From positions 930,001 to 994,000 of the forward strand of contig NZ_CP043499.1 of the NCBI RefSeq assembly GCF_009498215.1: DNA of 64,000 nt, in the 5' to 3' direction. The notes beneath the pieces are model-generated. The model saw nothing but the letters and a program-made list of their open reading frames with translations. It was not told where the DNA came from and did no database searches. The position numbers were made by a program, and so were the translations under genes. This stretch comes from Rhizobium grahamii. GTDB taxonomy: Bacteria > Pseudomonadota > Alphaproteobacteria > Rhizobiales > Rhizobiaceae. This document shows positions 17,130 through 25,099 of the stretch, one piece after another (the first letter of the stretch is position 1; each line of letters opens with the position of its first letter).

Positions 17130-17891
17130 TCATAGAAGTCGGTCCTGCACCACCTCAATCGTTTGTCCGGAATCGCCTTCACCACGACGGCGAAGTTCGC
17201 TGTTCGCCGAGAACCTGACATCAATGTCCTTGTTCCGGGTGAACTCGATCAAGGCATCCGACGTGAGCCGATCCCACGGTCTTCCGCGGTCCGGTCCGGA
17301 TGGCACCCGTGGCAGGAGTCCGGGCTCAAGGCTCCAGGCAAGCAGTTGCTCAAGTGACGCCTCATTCAAAAGGTCGCGCAGATGATGGGCCGTCACATAT
17401 GCATCAGGCATCGCCCGATGCGCGGGAAGACCGATCTCGTGCACCAGTCCGACCGGCATACGCTGGTATCGCAGCATCTGGTTCGAGAAGCGCGGAAGAT
17501 CAGGCCATACGCGTAACGCACACTTCCATGTACAGATCCACGGAGACCCTCCGGTCATGCTCGGTCTGCAATACCGCTGTTCGAATGCCGCGCGATGGGC
17601 CGCCAAGGCCGTGACGCCGCCGACCGGTCGAAGCACACTTGGAGCGACCTGCTTCCACAATGGCGCGTCCGCGACCTGCGCGTCGAGTATGTGGTGCACC
17701 GCCATCGTATCCGGAGAGATCGGACGACCCGGGTTGACGAACCGCGCGCCGCGATCCTCGCCGACCTGCCAGCGGCCATCTGCATCAGGGACGACATCCT
17801 GCCATCCGATCTCGCAGACGTCGTTCGCGCCGTTTCCGCCGGTCTCGAGATCGATAACGCGTATGCGTGGATTTTCAGTCGTGCTCAGCAT
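17130..17891 (-). CDS. DEDDh 3'-5' exonuclease (DnaQ-like)
   Basis: A 253-residue protein whose first 180 residues form a DnaQ-like exonuclease domain. Exo I is VIDLETGG near residue 13. Exo II lies around VTALAAHRAAFEQRY, where Asp of the usual NxxFD is replaced by AAFE. Exo III is LPAHRAMPDAYVTAHHL, with catalytic His and Asp. The C-terminal 70 residues (RGRPWDRLTSDALIEFTRNKD) are like those of rhizobial exonuclease-domain proteins. It probably trims single-stranded DNA or RNA; the target is unknown. The changed Exo II residue might lower activity. Confidence 0.82.
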   Translation of the reverse strand: MLSTTENPRIRVIDLETGGNGANDVCEIGWQDVVPDADGRWQVGEDRGARFVNPGRPISPDTMAVHHILDAQVADAPLWKQVAPSVLRPVGGVTALAAHRAAFEQRYCRPSMTGGSPWICTWKCALRVWPDLPRFSNQMLRYQRMPVGLVHEIGLPAHRAMPDAYVTAHHLRDLLNEASLEQLLAWSLEPGLLPRVPSGPDRGRPWDRLTSDALIEFTRNKDIDVRFSANSELRRRGEGDSGQTIEVVQDRLL

Positions 17892-18049
17892 GACGACTTA
17901 TGTAGTGCACCAGGCGCGATACCGCACACCGGTGCGGCATCTTCCCGGAAAAAGCCGAGCCAAACTCCTCCAAAAGCACGACCACGACCCGCCGACCTTG
18001 CATGCGGTCCATCCGTGCATTAGCTCATGACTGGAATGGAGCAGGCCAA

Positions 18050-18523
18050 ATGATCCTCTTGTTACTCGCAGTTCCGATCGTGCTGGTGTGTTATTTCCTG
18101 TTTCCCCGCCCAACATTATTTGCCCTGATCGTCATTATCTTCGTCGGCGCCGTCGTCGCGACATATGTCTATCTTCAGCAATCCGACCGCAACGACTCGG
18201 CCAGTCTGGTCGTAGGGGCGAGCAAGGGGACCGACGGTTGCCTCGACCCAGCGAAGCCTGTCTTTGTTCAGTTCACCAACGGCTCCAAGCGTCAGGCAAA
18301 TGTGATACGTTTTCGGCTGCTCGCAAAACGCCCGGGCTTCAGCATCGAGGCATATTCCGACTATCTCACCAGCTACAAGATCATCGAGCCTCATGGAACC
18401 TACGGAACATGTTGGGCTCTCAACCACTATAGAGGCCTCGAAACACTACCAGGTGGGCCGTCGCCAAAAGATCTGGAATGGTCGGTTGAAATCTCGTCTG
18501 TCGATTTCGCGAGCGATAACTAG
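18050..18523 (+). CDS. Hypothetical membrane-anchored protein
   Basis: A 157-residue protein with two N-terminal hydrophobic segments (MILLLLAVPIVLVCYFLF and LFALIVIIFVGAVVATYVYL). A soluble domain follows with FVQFTNGSKRQANVIRFRLLAKRPGFS and a C-terminal beta-rich part (HGTYGTCWALN, EWSVEISSVDF). The family was not recognised; the soluble part resembles small extracytoplasmic beta-sandwich domains. The start at 18050 makes the protein begin directly at the first helix. It converges on the lipoprotein gene with a 3-bp gap between stops. Confidence 0.65.
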   Translation: MILLLLAVPIVLVCYFLFPRPTLFALIVIIFVGAVVATYVYLQQSDRNDSASLVVGASKGTDGCLDPAKPVFVQFTNGSKRQANVIRFRLLAKRPGFSIEAYSDYLTSYKIIEPHGTYGTCWALNHYRGLETLPGGPSPKDLEWSVEISSVDFASDN

Positions 18524-18526
18524 CCG

Positions 18527-18805
18527 CTACTCGATATAATAGTCCTGGCCAACGTTCTGATAGGTCAGCTTGAGCGTTCCATCGGGTTGAACGACATACC
18601 GTTCCGATACCCGATAACCGAATTTTCCGAGGAAGGTGTACTTTACCACGGTACCCGGCCTGTAGGGAGAATGGATCACCCTGCCATTGTATGTGAGGCT
18701 GCCCGGCAGAGGCCGAATTTCTGCGGACGAGGTGGTACAGCCGGCAGCTCCAACCGCCAACACTGCGAAAACAATTGCCATCTCAGTTCGCGCTCGGCGT
18801 GCCAT
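18527..18805 (-). CDS. Small predicted lipoprotein
   Basis: A 92-residue protein with a lipoprotein signal: basic MARRARTEM, a hydrophobic stretch IVFAVLAVG and a lipobox VGAAGC, with Cys at about residue 23. The mature 70 residues are beta-rich (VIHSPYRPGTVVKYTFLG, YVVQPDGTLKL). It is probably anchored to the outer membrane or facing the periplasm. The function is unknown. Confidence 0.75.
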   Translation of the reverse strand: MARRARTEMAIVFAVLAVGAAGCTTSSAEIRPLPGSLTYNGRVIHSPYRPGTVVKYTFLGKFGYRVSERYVVQPDGTLKLTYQNVGQDYYIE

Positions 18806-18995
18806 CGAACCGCCTCCTAGTCTTCAAGACGCCATCGTTGCTTCGACGTAGAAGTTCAACGGTGCAGTCTCATTCATAATACGCATCAGAACACGTCGTA
18901 AGAGTGCTTTGCTGTCGCACTTGATTTCAAGGTGCTCCCGAAACTGCCCCGCTACTATGCCTGGCCAACGGCCCTTGTTGCCGACTTCACTTTAC

Positions 18996-19025
18996 GAGCT
19001 CGAACGCCTGTAGGCATTCGAGCTC
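18996..19025. terminator. Hairpin downstream of MFS gene
   Basis: A 9-bp perfect stem (18996-19004 with 19017-19025) continues after one mismatch with 3 more pairs around a TGTA loop. It is 59 bp beyond the MFS stop on the minus strand, with no T-run. It is probably a terminator for the MFS transcript. Confidence 0.5.
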
Positions 19026-19083
19026 TCACACACCATTCCTCTATTTTATCCAAGCCCTGCCGCCAAATCGCGGTCGGATCATC

Positions 19084-20289
19084 TCACCGGCTCCTTAGCA
19101 GCAGCGTCAGGCCAAAGATCACCAGTCCGGCAGAGGTCACGGCGAAGCCAGCCCAGGCGGCGGAGAGGAGACCGTAGCCAGCGGCAATCGTTACGCTGCC
19201 TGCCCAGGCGCCGACGGCATTTGCGACGTTCAGCGATGCGAGATTCATGGCACCCATCAGGCTTGGAGCTTCCGGAGCCAACTTGGTCAGGCGCACCTGG
19301 ATCGTCGGGATTGCGGCCATCATGGCGGCTCCGACGCCGAACATCGCTGGGAAGAAGACCCACGAGTGGCCCCCACCAGCGGCAAGGGCCGCGAGAATAA
19401 CGAGAGCACTGCCGAAACCGATGACGATACCACGTGCCGGATAGAGGTCAGCAAGCTTGCCGCCATAGATATTGCCGGCGGTCATGCCGAGGCCGAACAG
19501 AGCCAGTGCGACCGGAACCATCTCGGGAGCGAGCTTGACGACATCGGTTACCATCGGCGCGATGAACGTATAGACCGCAAAGATGCTGGCAACGCCGAGG
19601 GCAGCGACGAGCATGACACCCCAAACCTCTCCCCTGCGCAGAGCGGAGATTTCCTGAATGACAGGAACGCCATCAAGTGCCTTGGTGCGTGGCACCCACT
19701 GCCAGATGGCGCCGAACGCAAGCATCGAGAAGGCCGCTACGGCGAGATAGGTTTCGCGCCAGCCGATCGTCTGACCGAGGAAGGTGGCGAGAGGCGAGCC
19801 AACAATGGTTGCGACCGTCAACCCCGTCATCACGATAGCGAATGCCTTGCCGGCCTGGCCTGGTCCAACAATGTAGGAAGCAACCACGGCGCCCGCGCCG
19901 AAATAGGCGCCCTGCGGCAAGCCACTGACAAAGCGTGCCAGCATCAGAAAACCGAGGTTGGAAGCGACGGCCGACAGCACGTTGCCGACGACAAAAAGGC
20001 CCATGAGAAGAAGAAGAAGTGTACGGCGATTGAGCCGGGCTGCGGCGAGCGTCACCAGAGGGGCGCCGATGACGACGCCGAAGGCGTAAGCGGTGATCGC
20101 ATTGGTCGCTTCCGGCACGCTGATACCAAGGCTATCCGAGAAGAGTTGAATGATACCCATGCTGGCGAATTCCGACGTTCCGATCGAAAAGCTGCCGAGC
20201 GCCAGCGCGAGCAACGTCAACTTCTGCGAACGGGCACCAGCGGTCGGTGCGGGAACAAAGACTTGGGCTTCCGAGACAGTTGCCATCAT
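19084..20289 (-). CDS. MFS efflux transporter (AraJ/sugar-efflux type)
   Basis: A 401-residue, 12-helix major facilitator exporter. TM1 starts with LTLLALALGSFSIGTSEFASMGI, where GTSEF is typical of the AraJ/YdhP/NepI drug:H+ antiporter-1 branch. TM4 begins ARFVSGLPQGAYFGAGAVVAS. The start is at tandem ATG ATG codons 20289/20286 after an AAGGA site. It is divergent from a LysR gene, which probably controls it, and the region between carries a motif also found upstream of the aldo/keto reductase gene at 22 kb. The substrate is unknown. Confidence 0.88.
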   Translation of the reverse strand: MMATVSEAQVFVPAPTAGARSQKLTLLALALGSFSIGTSEFASMGIIQLFSDSLGISVPEATNAITAYAFGVVIGAPLVTLAAARLNRRTLLLLLMGLFVVGNVLSAVASNLGFLMLARFVSGLPQGAYFGAGAVVASYIVGPGQAGKAFAIVMTGLTVATIVGSPLATFLGQTIGWRETYLAVAAFSMLAFGAIWQWVPRTKALDGVPVIQEISALRRGEVWGVMLVAALGVASIFAVYTFIAPMVTDVVKLAPEMVPVALALFGLGMTAGNIYGGKLADLYPARGIVIGFGSALVILAALAAGGGHSWVFFPAMFGVGAAMMAAIPTIQVRLTKLAPEAPSLMGAMNLASLNVANAVGAWAGSVTIAAGYGLLSAAWAGFAVTSAGLVIFGLTLLLRSR

Positions 20290-20414
20290 GATGATCCTTT
20301 CTAGAACAAATCGGCGGAACAGTCGTTTCGAGGAGTTCAAGTCCTGCGTGCTGCTCTGATGATTAGATCTCACATCGAGCCGAGGATCAGTAGACGGCCG
20401 ACCTTCCCAGCATT

Positions 20415-20436
20415 TGAGAAAGAAATTCACAGATAG
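20415..20436. promoter_or_regulatory. Shared LysR-region motif, copy 1
   Basis: TGAGAAAGAAATTCACAGAT lies between the divergent MFS and LysR genes and is matched in 20 of 22 positions by a copy at 22589-22610 upstream of the aldo/keto reductase gene. An inverted GTGAATT half (20481-20487) lies 50 bp away, close to the LysR start. It is a candidate LysR binding site. Confidence 0.55.
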
Positions 20437-20504
20437 ACTTCCGGCAATTGATATCCGCCTCTAAGATCCCGAGTGCTCTTGTGAATTGAAATCGGGGATG
20501 TGCC

Positions 20505-21419
20505 ATGGACAATCGCGCGGGTGAGATGATGGTCTTTGTGCAGGTCGTGGAGGCCGGCAGCTTCTCGGAAGCCGCGAGACTGCTTCTGATGACGCCCTCC
20601 ACTGTCTCCAAGCTCGTTGCGCGGCTTGAGAACCGGCTCGGCATCAGGCTCGTCGAACGCTCTACCCGGCGGCTGGTGCTGACCAAGGAGGGCGAGTTCT
20701 ACTATGAGCGCAGCCAAAAACTCCTTGCCGAACTCGACGAGACGGAACAACAGATCGCGCATGGCGGCGCGGAGCCAGAAGGCATCATCCGCGTCAGCTG
20801 TTCGGTGACGTTCGGCGTCGCGGCGCTGGAGCCTATCCTGCCTGCCTTCTGGGACGCCTATCCGGGGATCATTATCGACCTTTCGTTGTCCGACGATACC
20901 GTCGACCTCTATCTCGACCGCACCGATGTCGCGATCCGGGTCGGGAAGCTTCCGGACTCCAACCTCATCGCCCGCAAGATCGGCACGACGCAGCGACGCA
21001 TTGTCGCCTCGCCGGCCTATCTCGAAAAATGGGGAGTCCCGCAAGCGCCCGAAGATCTGCTCAAGCACAATTGCATCGGCTTCAACTTCCGCCGCGCCAA
21101 CCCCGTCTGGCCGATGCGCGAGGGCGGCCGTATCGTGGAGCGCATGCTGAGCGGCACGCTGCTCGTCAATAACGGCGAGACCATTCGGCGAATGGCCATT
21201 GCAGGGGCAGGCATCGGGCGCATCGCCGACTATCACGTCCGCGGCCCGATCGCGCGAGGCGAACTGGTGGAGGTGTTGGCGGACAGCTCTGTCGTCGAAT
21301 TCGACGATATCCATGCACTCTATCGCGGTACGCAACTGATGCCGGCGCGCGTGCGCGCCTTCCTCGACTTTACCGTCCCGCGCATGCAGGCATTCCTGGC
21401 GACTGATCCCACGGTCTAA
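20505..21419 (+). CDS. LysR family transcriptional regulator
   Basis: A 304-residue LysR-type regulator. The N-terminal winged HTH covers residues 1-60 (MMVFVQVVEAGSFSEAARLL, PSTVSKLVARLENRLGIRLVERSTRRL). The C-terminal effector-binding fold covers about 90-300 (EGIIRVSCSVTFGVAALEPILPAF). It resembles the large AaeR/DmlR-like subgroup that controls adjacent MFS or oxidoreductase genes. It is transcribed divergently from the MFS exporter, which it probably regulates together with the downstream convergent aldo/keto reductase that shares the upstream motif. Confidence 0.92.
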   Translation: MDNRAGEMMVFVQVVEAGSFSEAARLLLMTPSTVSKLVARLENRLGIRLVERSTRRLVLTKEGEFYYERSQKLLAELDETEQQIAHGGAEPEGIIRVSCSVTFGVAALEPILPAFWDAYPGIIIDLSLSDDTVDLYLDRTDVAIRVGKLPDSNLIARKIGTTQRRIVASPAYLEKWGVPQAPEDLLKHNCIGFNFRRANPVWPMREGGRIVERMLSGTLLVNNGETIRRMAIAGAGIGRIADYHVRGPIARGELVEVLADSSVVEFDDIHALYRGTQLMPARVRAFLDFTVPRMQAFLATDPTV

Positions 21420-21448
21420 GCCTCGCCACCCGAAGGTGAACGAGGCTT
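21418..21448. terminator. Bidirectional hairpin, LysR and aldo/keto reductase
   Basis: Arms AAGCCTCG (21418-21425) and CGAGGCTT (21441-21448) with an inner CACC/GGTG stem start at the LysR stop codon. The convergent reductase gene ends at 21470. The stem fits a shared terminator. Confidence 0.6.
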
Positions 21449-21469
21449 GTTGCGTCGATCAGGCTACCA

Positions 21470-22483
21470 TCAGCCGTGGATAGGCAAAGGCGCATCGGGA
21501 TTGACGAGGCCCGCCTGCCGGATCTCGCGCCAGAAATCGGCGGGAACCACCTCGTCGAGAGCTGCCCGATCCTCCGCGATGCGGCCAGGCTTGCTGGCGC
21601 CGGGGATGACCGCCGCGACCGCCGGATGCGCGAGCGAGAACTGGAGGCCCGCGGCCTTCATGCTGATACCATAACGATCGGCAATCGCCTTGATCCGTGC
21701 CACCCTGTCGAGGATCGCCGGTGTCGCCGGCGCATATTCGAAGTTCGGGCCGCCGACGAGCGCGCCTGAGCTATAGGGACCGCCAACGACAATACCGAGA
21801 CCACGTTCCGCCACCTGAGGCATGAGGCGCTGAAGGGCACGATCATGATCGAGCAGTGTGTAGCGGCCAGCCAGCAGGAAGCCATCCGGACGAGGACCGT
21901 CAAGTGCAAGCAGCAACTCGATCGGCTCGACGCGATTGACGCCGAGACCCCAGGCCTTGATCACCCCTTCGTCGCGCAACCGGTCCAGCGCCTTGAATGC
22001 ACCCTTGCGCGCGCTTTCGAACACACTGAGCCACTCGTCGCCATAAAAATCCTGGGCCACGTCATGAACCCAGGCGATCTCGATACGGTCTGTCTTCAGC
22101 CGCTTCAGGCTGTCCTCGATCGAGCGCAGGGTGGCATCTTCCGAGTAGTCGTTGACGATCTTGTTGGGACGGCCGTATTTGAAGACATCGCCCTTTTCGC
22201 CGAGATCGCGCGCGCTGACGTCCTCGATCTCATCGAGGATGACCCGGCCGACCTTGGTGCTGATGACGTATTGATCGCGGGGCTTGTCCGCAAGCGCATC
22301 ACCCATGCGGATCTCGGCAAGACCGGCCCCGTAGAAGGGCGCATTGTCGTAATAGCGGATGCCGTCCCTCCATGCAGCCTCGACAGTTTCTATCGCCTCC
22401 TGTTCCGGAATGTCACGAAACATGTTGCCGAGTGGAGCAGCACCAAAACCGAGCTTGCTCGGCAGAATATCCTTCAGAGTCAT
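21470..22483 (-). CDS. Aldo/keto reductase (D-threo-aldose/pyridoxal 4-dehydrogenase type)
   Basis: A 337-residue AKR-fold oxidoreductase. It has the Asp/Tyr pair in IRYYDNAPFYGAG, the Lys in ISTKVGR and the His in IAWVHDVAQDFYGDE. The long insert after VGR (DLGEKGDVFKYGRPNKIVNDYSEDATLRSIEDSLKRL, shortened here) and ending NPDAPLPI are typical of L-fucose/D-threo-aldose dehydrogenases and of pyridoxal 4-dehydrogenase. The natural substrate is not clear from sequence. It shares a 22-bp upstream motif with the MFS gene, so they may form one LysR regulon. Confidence 0.88.
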   Translation of the reverse strand: MTLKDILPSKLGFGAAPLGNMFRDIPEQEAIETVEAAWRDGIRYYDNAPFYGAGLAEIRMGDALADKPRDQYVISTKVGRVILDEIEDVSARDLGEKGDVFKYGRPNKIVNDYSEDATLRSIEDSLKRLKTDRIEIAWVHDVAQDFYGDEWLSVFESARKGAFKALDRLRDEGVIKAWGLGVNRVEPIELLLALDGPRPDGFLLAGRYTLLDHDRALQRLMPQVAERGLGIVVGGPYSSGALVGGPNFEYAPATPAILDRVARIKAIADRYGISMKAAGLQFSLAHPAVAAVIPGASKPGRIAEDRAALDEVVPADFWREIRQAGLVNPDAPLPIHG

Positions 22484-22789
22484 TATCTTATCCTTTCGTG
22501 CCGGCGATGTGACCAGGGCCGGTCCCTGTTGAAAGAAGAGATAGAATGCAAGAGGCAGCGGCGGTAGCCGGTGAAGGTTCGCAAGATATGAGAAGGAAAT
22601 TCACAGATGGTCAAGCTGTCATGTAAAAGCACGTAAGCCGGAGCAGGACTGCCCTGATGAGAGCGGGCTGCACCTTCTCCCTTGGCCAATTGCTGTCACA
22701 ACCGATACTCGCCGATTGCCCCGAACGGCATCGCTTTCAAGGATGCCTGCGGACGGCGCCGACGCTCAAAGTCGATGATATTGCGCTGC
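22484..22789. other. Intergenic region upstream of aldo/keto reductase
   Basis: This 306-bp stretch lies between the reductase start and the desaturase stop. It contains the shared motif at 22589-22610. Otherwise I see no gene or RNA in it. Confidence 0.4.
22589..22610. promoter_or_regulatory. Shared LysR-region motif, copy 2
   Basis: TGAGAAGGAAATTCACAGAT lies 106-127 bp upstream of the aldo/keto reductase start, in the same orientation relative to that gene as copy 1 is to the MFS gene. It is a candidate binding site for the neighbouring LysR regulator. Confidence 0.55.
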
Positions 22790-23803
22790 CTACGCGCCAC
22801 TTAATTGTACCGGCACGGTGGAAGCGGCGGACTCCTGGTGCACAGGCGCAAACTCACTCGGGAGGCTGTGCCTAGGATGGCGCGGATCATCGTGCGGGTT
22901 CAGGAAATAGCGCCGGGCAACGTCGAGATATCCGTCGTAGACGAGACCGCCATTCATGGAGACGAACAGGTTGCGATCCCGACGATAGAGGCGAGGAATT
23001 CGATACCACGGAATTCCTGGTCGCTGGTGATGCAGAACGTGCAGGTTGTTGTAGAGAAAGAGCAGACCGAACAGCGGGCTGTTTTCGACGATCGCCGTCC
23101 GCTCATCGTGATGGTCGGCATAGCGATGCTCGGCATATGACCGCAATCGCGTCAGTGCGGCGCCGACGTACACAAAGCCGAAGTAAACCCAGAACGGCAT
23201 TTTGCAGACGACCATGACCCAGACGAGCAGGGCAGCGACCGCCAATCCATGTTGCAGCCAAATCAGCGCCCTTTTGCGATTGCCGTTGGCGATCATCACC
23301 GTTTCCTGCGCCAGAAAACTCGCGATCATGACAAACGGACCAATGAGCAGCCTGCCAAGCAGGGTCATATTCCACGAAGCGACCAGTTTTCCCACGCTTC
23401 CCAACCGGTCCCATGCTGCCTGTGTGAAGTAGGACGATTCCGGATCCTCGATCGGGTCGGTCAGATGCTCATCCCTGTGATGAACCAGGTGTGCCTGCCG
23501 ATAGATCGGATAAGGCAGCCAAAGCGAGAGCGGCGGCCAGCCGATCGCGTCGTTGATTGTTTGATTTCGCGTCGGATGACCATGAATGACTTCATGCTGG
23601 AGCGAACCATGCCAAGCGACCAACCATCCTCCGAGAACAACCACAAGAATAAGCGGCAACGATTCCCAGAACCATGTGATGGCGACGAACCCTGAATAGA
23701 TCACGCCGGTAAGTAAAACTGTCTGCCATTCTACGCGTGCAACGGAAATGTGTCTCGGGTGCTCAACTGCATTGCGGTCAGAAGATGTTAGATCGGCCAC
23801 CAT
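22790..23803 (-). CDS. Fatty acid desaturase family protein
   Basis: A 337-residue membrane di-iron enzyme. The three histidine boxes are visible: HEVIHGH near residue 65, HLVHHRDEH near 105, and LHVLHH near 272. About four hydrophobic helices occur (e.g. VLLTGVIYSGFVAITWFW, PLILVVVLGGWLVAWHG). It should introduce a double bond or hydroxyl into a lipid acyl chain. The start at 23803 follows a CGGAG site; an in-frame start at 23878 is possible. The exact lipid is unknown. Confidence 0.88.
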   Translation of the reverse strand: MVADLTSSDRNAVEHPRHISVARVEWQTVLLTGVIYSGFVAITWFWESLPLILVVVLGGWLVAWHGSLQHEVIHGHPTRNQTINDAIGWPPLSLWLPYPIYRQAHLVHHRDEHLTDPIEDPESSYFTQAAWDRLGSVGKLVASWNMTLLGRLLIGPFVMIASFLAQETVMIANGNRKRALIWLQHGLAVAALLVWVMVVCKMPFWVYFGFVYVGAALTRLRSYAEHRYADHHDERTAIVENSPLFGLLFLYNNLHVLHHQRPGIPWYRIPRLYRRDRNLFVSMNGGLVYDGYLDVARRYFLNPHDDPRHPRHSLPSEFAPVHQESAASTVPVQLSGA

Positions 23804-24017
23804 TTGCTCCGAAGGACGCTGATTCTTCGGAAAGTATACGTTGTGCCACCACTGGGCCGCACCGTACCGGGTTCTCACAACGGCTTAAAAAACAGAAAAT
23901 CCCCCATATACACAGGTGGAAACGGAAAATATTACTCTATTAAATTGCTGGACAATTGCCCTGAACCGAGCAGCAGCGAGAAGCGTCCGCTGCCACGGCA
24001 ACGCGCACCGTCAGCCC

Positions 24018-24824
24018 TCAAGCGATTGCGGGATAGCCATAGGCAGTTGCCTCCCCTTCAAATCCAACCAGCACGTCATAGTCTCTGTCTTCCAAGACCT
24101 GGACGCCTTGAAGCGAGAGTATGTCGCATACGGCAGAAAGGTTCCTATCAGATACCGTATCCGCCAGAGCCCGGCGGAGCATGGCCAGCTCGTCGGCAGA
24201 GGTAGATGCCGCAGTTATGAAAGGTAGTCCCGGGCCTCTTGCCGTTTCGGCAAGGATTCGCACACCGGCAACGCCGGCCGGATCGAAACGAAGGGTGTTG
24301 CCATAGGTTACGCAGTCGATTGCAGCAATGTCGGCCGCGCCACTCGCAACAGCCTCGATGCTTGCTCGATGGCCGCCGGTCTCGATCACCGACGAAAAAA
24401 AGCGCCCGCCCTTGGCATAAGGCGCGATAAAATGACGAAAGAGATTGTAGCCGGAATTGCTGCCGGGTTCGTTGATGGCGGCGCGAGCACCTCGAAGATC
24501 TTCAACCGTTTCCGCCGTTGAACCGGCCGCCACGATGATGAAACTGCATTTGAGTGGCCCCAAGCATCCGGGCAATCCATAAACGGGTGTGGCAACCAGT
24601 TGCACCGTTCCGCGCAGGCGCTGGACATATGGATATCCGCAGGTTTGCCCAAAAAGCAGATTGGTGTCGAGCCAGGCCTGATCGTAGCGGATGTCATGGC
24701 TCAGCCGAACTGGAGCATCGAGCCCATAGTCGCGGATCCGATCGCCCAGAGCCTCCCATAACCGTTCTGTCGCCTCGGCGACCGGCGGCGGACTTACATA
24801 CATGGCAAGACTGGCAAGGCGCAT
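24018..24824 (-). CDS. PhnD/SsuA-like phosphate/phosphonate-binding protein (no signal peptide)
   Basis: A 268-residue PhnD-like periplasmic-binding fold, with segments VATPVYGLPGC, CSFIIVAAGSTAETVEDLRGARAAINEPGSNSG and ASGAADIAAIDCVTYGN. It starts MRLASLAMYVSPPPVAEAT with no signal peptide, so it may be cytoplasmic. It has no transporter partner genes nearby: upstream (minus strand) is the MCP and downstream the desaturase. Such lone PhnD-like proteins are common in rhizobia, and their role is unknown. The start at 24824 has a GGAG site. Confidence 0.8.
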   Translation of the reverse strand: MRLASLAMYVSPPPVAEATERLWEALGDRIRDYGLDAPVRLSHDIRYDQAWLDTNLLFGQTCGYPYVQRLRGTVQLVATPVYGLPGCLGPLKCSFIIVAAGSTAETVEDLRGARAAINEPGSNSGYNLFRHFIAPYAKGGRFFSSVIETGGHRASIEAVASGAADIAAIDCVTYGNTLRFDPAGVAGVRILAETARGPGLPFITAASTSADELAMLRRALADTVSDRNLSAVCDILSLQGVQVLEDRDYDVLVGFEGEATAYGYPAIA

Positions 24825-25047
24825 CGGAAACTCCAAGAAGATCAAAAAATCTATGCATTACATGGATTAATCGCAACGCGTTTCATGCCGCGGAAGAGTT
24901 TTCTTGTGATCGAAAGATCAACTGAAATATGGTGCGATGCTCTCTTCATCCGCCCGAGGGCTTCGTGAGATTTGGTATGTCGACTCTGATCAAAGCCGAG
25001 CATGAGGCGAGACAGCTATGTCTGCCGCATCACGCGCAGATAATTCA

Positions 25048-25079
25048 GGAGGCGGCTTCGAATGCTCGCTGCCGCCTCC
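25048..25079 (-). terminator. Hairpin after chemoreceptor gene
   Basis: Perfect 9-bp GC-rich arms (25048-25056 and 25071-25079) with a 14-nt loop lie 20 bp beyond the chemoreceptor stop. No U-tract follows. Confidence 0.5.
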
Positions 25080-25099
25080 CGCTACTCAAGTAGATTTCC

